Assembly: GCA_034687125.1 (NCBI GenBank)
Contig: JAQGBZ010000021.1
Span: forward strand, 310,001 to 374,000
Origin: Neelides folsomi
Taxonomy: Eukaryota; Arthropoda; Collembola; Neelipleona; Neelidae
DNA: 64,000 nucleotides
Direction of reading: 5' to 3'
In this document: in pieces, positions 36,401 to 49,540 of the stretch
Layout of the letters: each line of letters begins with the position of its first letter
How positions within the stretch are numbered: position 1 is the first letter of the stretch
Notes under the pieces: model-generated
Database searches by the model: none
What the model was told of the DNA's origin: nothing
The model's input: only the letters and a program-made list of their open reading frames with translations
Made by a program: the position numbers and the translations under genes

Positions 36401-39400
36401 ATAACCTTGTGATATAATCTTACATTACATAAATTTTCTGTAAGGGTGAAAGTCAATCGTCGGAAAATAAACACACTTTCATTTCATTTCAAATTGATGA
36501 CGTCAGACATCAACAATTTGGGTTTTCGGGTTTTAAGACATCAAAAAGATATTTGTTCGAATACCGAACCGGTGAAATCAAAAGGGTTTCAATAATTTAA
36601 TAATCCATTGAATAAGGGAGCGAGTATGTCTGGTATGCGAAATTGTAATTGAAATTAAATTGGTCCGTTGATGGATTCGAAAATAATGGTTGGCTTATGC
36701 AGACAACGTCCTACGCGCATTTAAAGAGGAAAGAAATTGGAATTTGGTTGACCGTGTACGTGAGAGTATCAATTGGATTGGAAAAGTTCCGCAGCGGGTC
36801 CACGGAGGATGAATGGACCGGATTTCCATTCGACCTCCGAATTCCTCCCTAATCCTTAAATTTTAATTCTAATTCTCGAGTGTAGGGCGCTCGGGGTAAT
36901 TATCGAAAAAGTGAATTCCGTCCACGGTGTATGGAAATCCTCCTCTAATTGAATTTGAAAGGGAGAAATTGATGGAGCTCATTGTTGAGAGAGAGGAAAA
37001 TTGGATTTTCTTTTTCCTCCTTCCCGAGCTCTTCAAATTTGGTCCGAGACTTCAAAGGGCGAATCAAAGAAAGCTGGTCATATGGGGAAGGCGGATGTTC
37101 TTTGACTCCATTAATTGAACCTCAAAGAACCATCTTTTTTACACCATCAAATATCATAGAAAAGGATGATCAAACATCTTGGCCCATCATTAATGAATTG
37201 AAGGGCCGACGGAGTTGTTGGGTGAATTTTAATAATATCGAACAAGTCTGGAGCTGTTCCCCGGTCGAGCATACGAAAGGAGGAGAGAAGGAAAGTTGAG
37301 CCCATTGGAAGTAGAAATTCATCCCTATCAAGTTTAAAAGTTAAAAGAGGACGTGGGAAGGGGAGAGATACCGGAGATTACAAATGCACCACCTCGGAAA
37401 GTTCCTCCCATCTGGAGAGAGTGAATGGAATAGAAAGTATTATGAGTGTAAGTATGTATGTATAATATTCCCATTGTTCGTTAGTATGAGCCCAAGCGTA
37501 TGTATGACCATTGCCCAAGTTGGCTCAGAAGGAAATCTTTTTGTAAAAGTGGGATCCCTTCCAGAATCGATAAGGGCGGAGATTCAAGTCGATTGTGAGC
37601 TCCCGCCTGATTTGAATTTCCTGACCCTCGGCGAGATCGATAGATGAGAACTTACGAGACGAAGCCACACGTTCGACTTCATGATCTGGTTCTTCTCGTT
37701 CTGGAAAGAGACAAAGGTTATTAGTTAATTTGGCATTATGCAGACAAGCGGTAAGAAGGGGGGTCCCATAAACTATCAATGCGGAGGATTCCCCCGGCTC
37801 GGGCACTTTGGGCGTAAATGCCTATATGGAAGGAGGTGGGGAGTCAACACTTCTCCATTGTCAATTTGCAAGTGTGGAGAGGGAGGTCGTGTATCGTATA
37901 TTATGGACTAACGTCCTCTCCCGAATCTCTCGAGTGGTCCCTCAGGACGGGGAAGAGAATAACATTATTTTTACCCGGGTTTCCCAAACTCCTCCGAGGA
38001 GACTCATTCCTCTTTTTCATCAGCGTTAAGAGGGAGGAGGGAAATTAACAAGTTGGATTGAAAGCCGGGTGACTTACGACGTTAATGAGCTGGACGAAAG
38101 CGAGCCCGAACTTCACATGCACTTTATCCGTCATGTTCTGGACCGGGCGAATGAGTTTGTTGTACCCTCGGAATAGGTCACGTACTAATCGCTCCTCGTC
38201 CTCTGAACACCGACCTGGAATCGAAATGGAATTTTAAATTTCTTCTTCGAACACCCCAAACCCATTTTATTTAAATTTACACCCCGGGTTGACAATTTAT
38301 GCGAATGGGGTGACGGGAGTTAAATCATTTAGGAACTTATGCACCTCCAGTGTGTATCAATACCTCAGTGTCTAGCGGAGTTTTATATTGAATTTGTTTG
38401 GCCATAAAGTTGGTAATTTCCTAGCTGGGAGTTGACCTCTTCGTTTACGAGGGCCTTTCGGGCCAATCCTCTCGAGGAGGAGTTTGAGTGAAGTTATTTA
38501 CGGGGCTCCCATCATCCATCCCATAATTCGATGAGGCTTTTACTCGAGGAGATCCCTCGGCCCGGAAAGCTCAAGGGACCTTCGCACACTCCACCTCTCC
38601 CTTTCATATTCATGGAGGATGCTCGAAGAACAACATCGCCGTCCCTCAAGCTCCGAGCCTGCCGATGTCGTCGAGGGCCCTCTGCATTAAACTCCCTCCT
38701 TCGAATCCATGATGAGGGGGAAATCAATAGAAAGCCTCAAATTAACTCCACCCTCATTTGCATTCTCACTTTTCCCCGACACCGGGACGGGGTTTAAGCA
38801 CAGGGGCTTAGCGCTCCTTTAAATGCCTTTTAACTGGATTTTAAATTTTGATTCATTCCCCCATACAGATCATGTCCCTGTCAATGGCCGCCTTCTAATT
38901 TACGACGCAGGGTGTGAGCCGCCCGGATCGGGAATTATGGGAGCGGCGGGAAGGTCGTAAATCGGGTAGCTATAAAAGGAGGAGCCTTTCCCTCGACCCT
39001 TCGGGCCCAATTACGCCCGGAGAGACTCATGTGTTATGCGGGACGGTCGGGAGATCAAAGGGCTTTTAAAAATTCCTCCTCAGAATTCTCGGGTAATGTA
39101 ATAAGGAGGAAGGAGGATTATCCGAGGAGGGAGTTGAGATAGGAATCGCGGGCCGCCTCGGCCGGAAATTAATATATCGACCCGCCGCCCCGCGCTCCAC
39201 GTTCCCTAATCAGAGAAATAAGGAGAGAAAGCAAAAGCCTCTCAATTCAAATCTCCTTCCGCTTCCGCACAAAAGTTACCCAAATTAGGGACGGGCGAGA
39301 AAAATTCGAAGGAGACCGGGAAATCCGCTTCTCTCAACAACTCCCCGATAGCACTTCAAACTACCGATCTTATCTCCCCCAGCTCAATGACGAAAAGACA

Positions 39401-42400
39401 TTTATAAATGCTTAAACCCTTCTCTTGGACTTTTAACTCCTCCGCCATAAGCACGTTTTAAACACTCCATCCATGTGATTTTATTAAAAAGAGTCTTAAA
39501 ATGTCTTTAAAAACAACGCTAAAAAATTAAATTAGATTAATGTTAAAGTTAAATTCACAACAATAATCATAATTTAGCAAAAGTTGGCTCCTGCGAAATT
39601 CCATAAAGTTCTTATGATAAATTGTACTTATTGTACTTTTGTATTAAAAAATTGTGAATATTGAACGCTGGAAAAGTTGAAGGGAAAGTTTAGCAAGAGA
39701 GTGTTGATGGAAAAAGAATTGTATAAAAGTCGGGGTTTGAAGCCAAGAGAGCAGAGGAGCGAATGAAGATTCATGTGACTTTCCTATGCGTGTGAGTTAA
39801 ATGTAAGTCATTGGACCTTCCTGCATTCCGTGAAGGAGATGTAGCCGAGATGTATGATCTTTCCTCTATGTAGGTCGGGGCGGAAAAAGTTTGTAAATGT
39901 CAAAGGGCACAAGAGGAAAAAGTGTTGGGCAGAACGTGATTTGCAACAATGGCGTCTCCTCCCTTGGAACCTCAGAAATGAAAATCACGTTTTTCGGCCA
40001 TTATTAATTATGGGCGTGAGTGGAGTGAGTGTGGCCCGAAGGGACGGGAGCCGATAAGGGCCCAACTTCCTCTTCACGATCATTTCCCCGTCATTCGACC
40101 TCTCCATTTGCTCCCTAATGGCCACCGTCATCTTTTCCTCTTTTGGCGGGGATTTGCCTCCGAGTGATATTTTCTTTGAAGGCGGTTAAGCCGCCGATCC
40201 CTTCCAATGTAGCTCCCCATTACCTACAAGTTAATGGGGCTAGTCCGGAGGAAACACTCTTGCACGGTTCGAGGCCTCCAACGCATAGAGAGGCGAAATG
40301 ATTAATCACCGCCATTCACATCGTCTCAAAGTGTCTTCGAGTGAAGACGTCTAATTGCATTCCGTCCTTAACCAGAGCCGTTCTTAGGGAGCCTTTTAGA
40401 AATTCCCCCTTTCAATACACGTCCTCAATCTCGCGAGCTCCTCAAAAGCGATATGGGTTAAATATGGTAAAAGTTCAATTTGTATACATAGATATGCTAA
40501 CTAAGGAATACTTATATGAAAAAAGTGAGAGTTTAATAAGCTCATCTCTAAGCATAGTATGAGTTGTGGAAGGCTCGAACTTTTCAATGTAGGAAATAAC
40601 CTTGTAAATTCATATCTGTACTTATACTCATATTTATAAGGATAGTAAATAAATGCGGATTGATAGGGAAAGTGTGTTTAAAGAAAGGGGAAGAATCTCC
40701 TATGTATAGTTTATATGTGATTGTGCATAATGTATTGCTCCTTTCTCTAAACATCGTTTTATACAAATGACCAATAAATGTAAATGGACGAGACGTAAGT
40801 TGGAAGTCTTATGACGTCGTTGTTGATCATATCTGAATAGGAAATCGGATTTTCCCTTTGGATGGGAGAAGAAAGGAACTTTCCCTCTCAAATAAACTTT
40901 TCACTTCATATTTCAATTCACAAAGTCGTCATTGACCAAATTTGTTCATGGACTCGTCGCCGGGCTCATTTTCCTCCAAAGGCCCCATTCATCATTTTGC
41001 CATTCCATTTTTACATGTGATAATATCATTCCGCCTTTGTGCCTCCGTAAGATCAACTCACAATGGTTCATTTCTCCCCACATAGTTCTTATTCATTCCT
41101 TCTTTGGAGTTGGAATTTAAAGAGGAAATGAAATTCGGTTAAGAGATATTCTTTCATTCCTTCACAGATCGATTCTCCTCATTTATGTACATATGCTAAT
41201 AGATTTGAAGATCCGAGTTTCTCCACTTTGCGTGCCATCGATTTTCCCTCCATTTCCTCCCATGGAGAGAAGGAAGGAAGAAAAGGAGGCGAAAAAGTCT
41301 TGAGGGACCAAAGTGGGAATTTTCCGTGTTGTCCATTTCTTAATGAAAAAAGGATTAGGAGCTCTTTGCCGACTCAATTGAATGCGTGGGGTTTGAGGGG
41401 AGCTGAGATTAAACCATGTTGGATCGACGAGTCCTTCCACATAAAAGATGCAACGACTTAATCCGCCTGATGACCCGGCCTTTCCAAACACACGCCTTGG
41501 CATGAATATGGAGGAGAAATGAAACATCCACCTTTTTAATTCACTTCAATCGACTCAAAGGAATTGAACCTCGATCTGGATTCAAATGAGAAGATCCCCA
41601 TCTTCACTTCCCTTTGACCCGCTCCTTTGCCTCTTTGAGATTTTTAACTCATCTCGGCGTCTTGGTCCGCCTCTTTATTTACCCGCCTTTCCTTACCCGC
41701 CAATTTAAAAGACGCAGACTTGAGCCAAACTAATGGGAAAAAATTTTTGTATGGTGTTTATTATACTCTTGATACATACCATTATTGTGGATGTAATTTA
41801 AAGTGAGTTGAAGGGCTTAATAGCTTGTTTTATTCACTATACATAAATATCAAACATATACTGCAGTATTTATGTATTGGCACCATATACGTAAAGAGTA
41901 TGTATACTAGTTAGATAATACATACACATGGTCTGGTACTCTCGAACATTGAAAGCTAGACGACCACGCCCGTATTTATGTTCAGACTCGATGTGAACTG
42001 TTGGGAAGGTAAAAGCGTAAATATTATAGTTTCATATAGCCTTCAGCTACAAGCGAAGACTCCCACACGGCTCAGTTTAGAAATTCTTTATGCGGAGCTT
42101 ATGAGGGAATTGAGCGTTCCTGAGTGTATGATGGATTTGGAAAAAACTTTTATTTATTGAATCCCTCTGTAGCGAGAGGAGGAAAAGTGTCTCAATGGGC
42201 ATGATTAATAGGAGAACCGTCGGGGCTCAAAAACTCCCTATTATCCAACCCAGGGTTTCCCAATGGTGAAGAAAGGCGTGAGAAAAGGAGAAAGTCAGCG
42301 AATTGTTTTCCACAGCTCCTTTGACCTCCTCACACACTCACACACTCCGAATCTCACCGTAATTACACTCAGCTCAACCATATAATTGAGAATCGCAACT

Positions 42401-45400
42401 TGAACATCCTCGAATCACCAACATTGATTAAAAGACATAACTCAGCCATTGAGCTTGTATTGGCCATGTGCCAACAGCTCCTATCTCCGACAATTGACAA
42501 TCTCATTCCCTTTTTTATTAAAAATTTAATTTCTAATAGACTGAAATCTTAACGATATTAAGAATAAACGGGAAAAAATAAAAATTTATTTTAGAAATTA
42601 AAAGCATAAAAAATGAAAAAGTAGGAACAAATTCTTGAACTCCATTAATGATTGAAAAAGTGAGTGGGAAAGGAAGAGGCGATGAGTGAGCCATAACTAA
42701 TATTATGGTGAGAGTTTTGATAGATTTTCCCTGAAAGTGTGGGAGAGTCTTTTGCCCTCTCTCCCGAGAAGCTTCAAAGGGATCAGGAGAGGAAATTTAA
42801 GGATAAGGGCCAGCACACGTTTTATTTGTCTGGATCGATTGGAGATTCGCCTCCCTCTGGAGTCCTCCTAAGAACATTCCAAGAGGAATTTTTGAGAAAT
42901 TTGGAGAACCCGAAAAATTACGGAACGAGATCACGGCAGGGAACCCTCCGACTCTGTACACACGTCCACTCATGCGGAAATGGCAATTCTCAAAGCCATC
43001 ATTACGAAAACACATCCCCATATACATACATTAAGGCCCGGTCATTGCTCCGATATGAGGAGATTCAACGGGTGCTCGCGCGAACCCTTGTTGTACAATT
43101 CCTGGCCCAATCGAGTCCTCGGAAGGATAAAAATGAATAAAGGGGAGATGGGCGGAGGTTGTAATGGTTTGCCCAAATCCACGTCGCCTCACTCGGGCCG
43201 AAACAAGAGCTCAATTGAATTCCCCGCCCCGGAGAGGGCCAAAAGGACTCATAAAGTCATAAGTATTTCCAGCTCAAGATTGTCCTCCCCATTTCGCCCT
43301 GAGATGAGATGGGGAATTGGATGGCGTGTGAAGATGAGCACAGCCCGACCCCTACCCCAAACTTCTCCGACAAATCCATTGAGCGTCTTCCCTTGATCTG
43401 GCTGTATAAAACGAAGATATAAATTTCATGTGGAACATGTATGGATCCATTAAATTACGCGGCTCAGTGGGCTTCGGGAATCCGGGGTTTTACAATTGTA
43501 TCTCCTCGGATATAGACCTCCAGAGTAAACTTTCTTAATCTCGCTCCGGCGTTGGGAATGAGTGGGAGCAAAGTTTTTAATTCGTCGTCATCCTCCGAGC
43601 CACAATAAACGATGATGAATTCCAGAGGGCCTAAATGATACAGAGGGACCGAGGGGAGTTTAAATAAAAATGAATGGGCGGATTGTAGTTTACAAATTCC
43701 ACAGATTACGGAAATAGCGGAATAAAATGGGCAATGGATCATCGGCCTCCACTCGAATTCCTCCTGCCCTCCTTTGAAATAGTTGGAGAGTTTGAGCCGT
43801 CTCTGTTGCGGGGATCTCTCCTTTTCCCTTGGGGAGGAATATTATATACTATTCATCTCTTGTTTTAACTTTCATAGGGGCTAATGAAATTAGGAGTGGA
43901 TTAAATGGAGGAACCTTCTTCCTCCCCATGTTCAACCTCCGAGAGAAAGAGAAAAAATGAGTTCTGGCCCGACTCCAATCCCTATACTCACAAATCCACT
44001 ATAATCCCATTTAATATATTTGATAAACTTGTCCTATGACTCGCGAGCCAGAACAGGCTTACAATTGGGCGGGATATAGCCCCACATATGTCACTTCCTT
44101 TTATGAACAATTGGTCGGGCCGGCTATAGCCGCCCTACTCCATCACTCCTTCCAAGGGGAGTTATCAAAGGGAATTTCTTCCTTATAATGCAGAGAAAGT
44201 TAAGTAGTGATATATGTAATGTAATCTCAGGGTCTCCTTCTCTTACGTAACTCAAGTCAAAGTTTGAGGGCAGAAATTTCTTCTGCACAAATGGACCCGC
44301 CGCCGCCCCGTCCATTTTTCTCGGCCTCCCCTTTGTCTTGGGTTGTAAATGGGACTTTGGCGGCGGCCCGCCCTCACATTTAATTATATCAGGCCTATTA
44401 ATCATGGAACAAAGGAAGATGAGTCATGAAAGGGGAAAAAGTCCCGGGGTGGGTCGTAATTAAATGTTCGATGCTAGATGAGGGCCCGCCCTCATCCTCG
44501 CGGAACAAATACAATATTATGGAGAGAGATGAAAGGAAGCACCTAATCCAAGTAATCAACTTCTTCACAATTAACCGAGAAGGAGAAAAATGGGCTCGTG
44601 GTCTAATTGAAGAACAGGATTAAGGAGACTTTGCAATCACCCATTCCGGCCCAAACGCACCCTGGAGATTTATCTTATCTCACCCCACATACTTCACTAA
44701 ACACTCATTCATTACGGAGAGATTTCCCCATCGGGCTCCCGTTTTCCAAACATTTTTCAAACCCGCCCGGGCCAGAGATTAGATGTAGGAGATTAGGGTC
44801 CGTTAAGGAACCCCTAATTACGTCCGTTTGTATCTCAATATTTCTCGGAGTGGAGAAAGTAATTGGCCGTGATGCGTGGAGGGCGTGAACGCCCAAACGT
44901 GGATCCTTTCCTCCTCATAATAGAACTCATACCGGCAGGAGGAACTCACAGGAGGAACTCATAGGAGTAATTTGATATATCGCAATACATCCACGAGGGA
45001 AGTTTTACAGAGCTACACGTGGAGCTGTTGGGTAAAGTCTATGGTTGTAGGGAGTTGTTGGGTAAGCGGAGATGTTAATGGAACTTTTGTTACTTGACCC
45101 GCCCGGCTGTCCCTCCTGTCTCAACTTCCACACTCAAACTTTGACGGTTATCACATTTGGTTGGCGGCGGGGAATCCCCATCTGGCCCCTCCTTATGATT
45201 TGTGGGGCGGGAGATGAAGAATGGAAAACCCGCCTCCGAAGAAATTGCTCCATAAAAATGGGATTGAATTTCTGGTCTTTTTTCCTCCAGCTCTTCGGAT
45301 CTCCCCTTGGATTATGCAGAGGAGAGAGATTTGTGGGGGAGGCGGAAGGAGTTAGAAAAAGAGTTATATGGCGGGGGCCGAGTCTCAACAACTCTTGAAA

Positions 45401-48400
45401 CTCCACCAGCCGGCCGAGGCATAAAAAATCATTAGAGATCCATTTGGCTCCACTTTCCCTTCAATTGACTTTCTCGGCTCCTTCCTCCCCATAAACAGAG
45501 CCTGATAGCTTCACCCGTTTGGAGAAAATCAATGGCGGCCGTCCGCCCTGCACACAACTTCCCTCGAGGGGGCTTCTTCTCCACGTCCCCTCATTACTCT
45601 CATTAAAACGGGGAACTCCCCGCAATTATGACTTCTATAAACCCAACCATCTAATATACATAGGAAAAGAACAAGCGCTGGAGGGAACGCCTTCCATCCC
45701 AGCATCAAAATCACGCTCCAGATTTGGAGACAAAATGACCCGGCAGTTGAACTTCACCTTTGGGGATCCACTTAAGGGACTCCGACCAACTTTATCTTGA
45801 GCCAAATGCTGATCAAACATTTCACCTGTTCTCATTTGGAAGGGAAACGAGCCCGCCTTTACGAATTTTTCTTTCGGAAAAATTTGCAATATAAAGTTGG
45901 AAACAAAAGCCCATGTCATTCAATATCTCCTCAACGATCCGAATTTTCCTCCTTTAATCCCATTTTTGCGGCGTTGCGGGGAAATATGAAGTTTTGATGG
46001 CGGAGCGTAGGGTTCAATAATAATTATGAGCATAATGGGTCATTTAATCGACTCCTAATCTTTTTTAATTCACTCCGACCTCCATAAAAGAAGGAAGGCA
46101 TAAAAATATAATCTTAATTGAATTGAAGTCTAATAAAGACATTAAGGGATAAACGCAACCTCGAAGGCGCCTAAGGTTACCCAAGGCGAGGAAGTTTGCC
46201 GCTTTCTTATCTCGCCAGCTCTGCCTTCATCCCACGGACGAAGACAGTTAAATGCTCATATCAATCTACGATAAAACTTTATTGACTCCACGCTCCCATT
46301 CAATATTTCCCGGTTTAATGAGAAAACTCGGGTTTATTTGGCCCAATAAATTTCAATATTTTTATATTCCCTTTTAATAAACCATTTTGGGGATGAGGGG
46401 TATACAAATAATAAGTATACGGGTCATTTGCTTATAGGTATGAGAATTAAATTTGGTGGCTATACAATATTATGAAAGAATATAAATACATATGAAAGCT
46501 GAAGGCTTTAACAGCCGAGTCGGAATATCAAACTGATAATTTATGGGTGGATCAAGAATGTAATATGTATGGGTGTAGTATAAAGGCTGGATGTTTGAAT
46601 AATTGAGAATGTTAAGAAAAAGGGGAAGTGATGAGGAAATTGTGTATTCAGAGGAGTGTTTGAGTGAGTTATATCCTTACCTAAGTATTTCCTCTTCCAC
46701 CTCAGAAATTCTCGCTCGAAGTGTCTATAATTTATTGGGAGAGTCGGTCGAATAAGTTAAGGGTCTTCCAGCTCATTGAGGCCTCGCACCTTTTTTCCCA
46801 ATCGAACCTTTCACTTCCCCTTCCCCGTACCTAACTCAATAAGCAAATTGCGAATGTGCCGTAATTTGCATAAACAAATGAAATAGGGAGGTGGGAATTT
46901 GGAAATTCCAAACTCTGCACCCTCGAAGTGAAAGACTTGGGAACTTGAAGTGGTTGGATTATTATGAATAAACATAAGTATTTAGGCTTTATGTCAAACT
47001 TCCCAACTTTACGTCCCGGACCAATTTGCCTCGAGAGGGGTGTTGAGGGGATGGAAACTACAGCGGGAACCTCGTATAAATTTAATTAGGGTAAGTGAGG
47101 AAATTCCTCCACCTGCTCAGAACCTTCACAATAAAAATCTTCCACCAAGCGAGTTTTTCCCCAAATGATCTCTCGCGGTTCCACTTTCATATTCTCTTGA
47201 CATTTGCAATATTAAGTGGAGCATGTAGAGTCTGTCAAGAGCGGAATGCTCACATTATTACCACCACTTGGCGGATAGGACAAGGAGGCTCATAATTCTT
47301 ATGACGACTAATATCAAGTTTCACAAGTTGGATCTATCATCCTTCCCTATAGGGCCAATGCACAGAGAAGGGAGAAGTAGGGAAGCTGAAGTGGCTGACG
47401 TGACTCGAGTGTTTCCCTTCGGAATCTCGCTTGATTTCTCCAGTGGCGGCAGCCCTTAATTTAAAGATTCCTCATAATAAGGGGATTGGGAAAGGCGGGT
47501 AATTGAAACGCTGTAATTTCCCTTTCATGAGGGGTTGAGATTTGAAAAAGGGGAAATTCATTATTAATGGAAGTGGAGGATCGATGGGATATCGGCGGGT
47601 CTTCCCTTGTACATAACGACCTCCTCCTTGTAAATTCCGAGCAGGGAGTTGGAAATATTCATTCTCAAAATAGGTTTTCGGGAGGGATGGGCCGACTTGA
47701 CGGCTGACACACGACGAGGGAATGATTCGGTTACCAAATGCCATGCGGAACAACGGATCATACACCTAATTGCACCTTACGTAGGCCAATTCTCTCTCGA
47801 GAATTGTCACTCCTTAAATGAATTTTAAATCAAGTTTTAAAACCCTCAATCCACATTTGAACGAGGAGAGAAAGCGAAATGGAGAATAAAATGTAAATGT
47901 GAGCCACTCTACAGAGTGGAACATGTTTTGTATACAACCCCGATCCCATTCCTTTTCTCTACCTGTTTTCCGCTCTCGAGCTCGAATGAAGAACCACAAA
48001 TCATTTAATTTCCTATCTCTTCCCCCTTTGTATATAAAATCCACATGTTCCTATTGAACAAGCCGGGTATTTGGCGAGGAAAGTGGGAGTGAAATCATAA
48101 TTTATTCCCCGACATAAAAATGAGCGGGAGGATAAAAGGGGGATAATTAGGAAAGTTTTTCCAGTTGACGTGATCGTGTGGATGAAGAATCATTTGAGCT
48201 CGAGTTTTGGACCCGAGGTGTTGAAGTGGGGACAGGATGTTCTTTCTCAATCCTAATGGAAATATGGAAGTTAAAAGCGCCCAATTGTTTGTTCTCTCAT
48301 GTTTTGCGTCTATCAGGGCGAACGTGAGGCAGCTGGTTGTTTTTGATGGAATGATTGGAAAATTTTCTCCTCACGTCTCAGTTTTCCTTGTCTTCCCCTG

Positions 48401-49540
48401 CCAGTCAACCTCAACGTCTCCCTCCCATAGTTAACACGTAATTACTCTCGGGGTAATTCACTTAATTTCCCTATATATTAATCAGGCGAGTGAATGGGAG
48501 GGATTTGGGGAATCCTTTGGGGTCTTTTGAGTTAAGTTTGGATCGATGGGCGCTTCGCCCTCCTCCCGCTCCCACACCATTCATTCTTTATGGAGAAGAT
48601 GAAATCTTTGGAAATCTACCACTTTACATAAACCGCCCACGAAATTGAGCCCACTTTTACACAATTTTTACAAAATTCCCATAAAATTAGGAACCTTTAA
48701 CTCCCTTTTAAATTCCACCATTCCTATTCAAAGCGACATAGTGTAGATAATAATTCCATTTGGGGAACTTGGCAATTCAAATTATTTTCCGATCATTTCT
48801 TCTTAAAGATTGGCGCGGAAGTGACGGGCGGCGAGTGAATGAGGTTCAAATCCGCCAAATTAAAGTTCCAACTTTCCAAGACTTTTAGTCCCTTGACTAA
48901 TCCTCGACAAACAACCCGGGGAGTTTGATACTCGAACGTTAATTAAGTAAGCAGTAATTGAAATGATAATTAAACGTGACGGACTCCCCAACTTTTCCGC
49001 ACAATAAATTGATCTCATAGGAATGGAACTTTCTCCACGTAGTTCGTGTGTGGCCAATCTTTCCCTATAAAACTCGGTATATTCACACTCGGAGGAATTA
49101 CTTTCATATAGATTTCTCCATCACTCACACTCTTTACTATTTATTTAATTGAATCAAATGCAAATGTCAAAGGCACTTATGGTAATTACTTCTAATTCAA
49201 TATAAATGTTAAGGGACACTTGAAAGCATGAGGTTGTAAATGACATGATTAAATTGACGTCTGGATTTTATATTTATTTATGAACCGATAAAGCAAAATG
49301 AGTATTGTGTATCACAGTGTCATTTTTCGCGTCGCTTAATCATTACTTATTGAGTTAACAAATCAGGTTATACTTCCCTATGTATTTATATGGTGTATGG
49401 ATGGAGATATGTGTTTATGTATACTGTGGTGGTAAAGGGTTGTGACACCCAAGACAGGTTGTACCTTGTTCGAGCAGGAGAGATGAGAGGAGGACGAGCG
49501 TGGCGCAGAGGAAGTTGTTCCTCAGGGTGTTCCGCCCCAT
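27439..49540 (-). CDS. nAChRbeta1: Nicotinic acetylcholine receptor beta1 subunit, 11 coding exons, complete
   Basis: Minus-strand coding exons: 49540-49465, 38214-38078, 37700-37656, 30472-30363, 30282-30192, 29973-29823, 29724-29531, 29434-29198, 28226-28020, 27801-27679 and 27603-27439. Phases agree throughout and give 511 aa (Drosophila beta1 521). Exon 1 is a signal peptide ([20 protein letters not shown]). The mature part starts near [15 protein letters not shown]. Loop D WLRL includes the arginine (R85 here) equivalent to the R81 neonicotinoid-resistance site. The Cys-loop is C156-C170 ([13 protein letters not shown] between). There is no vicinal Cys pair in loop C, so it is a non-alpha subunit. 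M1 is in exon 7, M2-M3 in exon 8 ([14 protein letters not shown]), the cytoplasmic loop with [17 protein letters not shown] in exon 9, and M4 in exon 11, ending [13 protein letters not shown]. The product is a neuronal ligand-gated cation channel subunit. Non-coding 5' exons may exist upstream. Confidence 0.95.
28953..29032. repeat. Short imperfect tandem repeat, unit TTAATAGACAGTT
   Basis: Four to five diverged copies of a unit like TTTAATAGACAGTT run through this stretch of the beta1 intron between exons 8 and 9, about 165 bp from exon 8. Confidence 0.6.
30473..33393. other. nAChR beta1 coding intron 3, part downstream of the LINE
   Basis: Intronic sequence with no recognisable exon. It includes a 100-codon minus-strand frame at 30511-30813 that has no family resemblance. 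Confidence 0.5.
33394..33409. repeat. Left target-site duplication of the LINE
   Basis: AAATTGGTGACGTCAG here and AAATTGATGACGTCAG at 36491-36506 are 16-bp direct repeats with one mismatch. They lie just outside the LINE's 5' leader and its repetitive tail. Confidence 0.8.
33681..34404 (+). pseudogene. LINE ORF1 with one frameshift
   Basis: A nucleic-acid-binding ORF1-type protein: N-terminal basic region, coiled coil with heptads, then an RRM-like block ([11 protein letters not shown] ... [17 protein letters not shown] ... [17 protein letters not shown]). The first frame stops at 33945-33947 and the second half continues in another frame, so one indel near 33.94 kb breaks it. It would coat LINE RNA in an active relative. 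Confidence 0.75.
34745..35035. mobile_element. Possible foreign insert within the LINE ORF2 remnant
   Basis: LINE similarity stops after ...DFACIINA (about 34741) and resumes near 35043. The segment between is rich in palindromes: a perfect 18-bp TTCCGGCAATTGCCGGAA (34792-34809), a related CGGCAATTGTCGG near 34952, and inverted TTAGG runs at 34866-34882 and 34909-34924. Boundaries are approximate and no clear target duplication was found. Confidence 0.4.
35508..35631. repeat. Perfect 24-bp inverted repeat (foldback) within the LINE
   Basis: Arms at 35508-35531 and 35608-35631 are exact reverse complements, separated by 76 bp. The segment interrupts the LINE ORF2 remnant, so it is either a very small foldback element inserted into the LINE or a rearrangement product. 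Confidence 0.8.
36507..37655. other. nAChR beta1 coding intron 3, part upstream of the LINE
   Basis: Intron sequence with no recognised exon or element. It runs up to the donor GTAAGT that follows the 45-bp loop D exon (37700-37656). Confidence 0.5.
38215..49464. other. 11.25-kb first coding intron of nAChR beta1
   Basis: No exon was recognised on either strand. Much of it, notably 38.9-39.3 kb and 43-46 kb, looks richer in G and C than the spacers to the left. It is full of homopurine/homopyrimidine patches, which keeps frames open by chance (for example 42739-43140 and 42980-43396). TATAAAAG at about 38971 has no gene behind it that I can identify. No transposon was recognised here. Confidence 0.5.

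Larger units (their letters stand above)
33410..36490 (+). mobile_element. Degenerate non-LTR retrotransposon (LINE), antisense in a beta1 intron
   Basis: The element is 3.08 kb between 16-bp target duplications. A 5' leader of about 270 bp precedes an ORF1-type frame from ATG 33681: a coiled-coil region ([21 protein letters not shown]), then, after a frame change near 33.94 kb, a conserved block starting [15 protein letters not shown] and ending near 34404. ORF2 survives only in pieces: an endonuclease remnant near 34.54-34.74 kb ([22 protein letters not shown]), reverse-transcriptase pieces ([17 protein letters not shown] near 35.84 kb; [16 protein letters not shown] near 35.95 kb) and the terminal zinc-knuckle-like block [22 protein letters not shown] near 36.14 kb. 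The RT catalytic core with its acidic pair is missing between about 36.12 and 36.13 kb. The 3' tail is a TTTCA repeat. Clade not assigned (APE-type LINE). Confidence 0.85.

Noticed and set aside
38940-39040. TATAAAAG followed by GC-rich DNA, promoter-like
   Set aside because: No gene starts downstream on that strand, and such motifs occur by chance in AT-containing introns.
42739-43396. Overlapping plus-strand frames of 133 and 138 codons in the beta1 intron
   Set aside because: No family resemblance, no hydrophobic or domain pattern, and the surrounding purine/pyrimidine bias keeps several frames open by chance.
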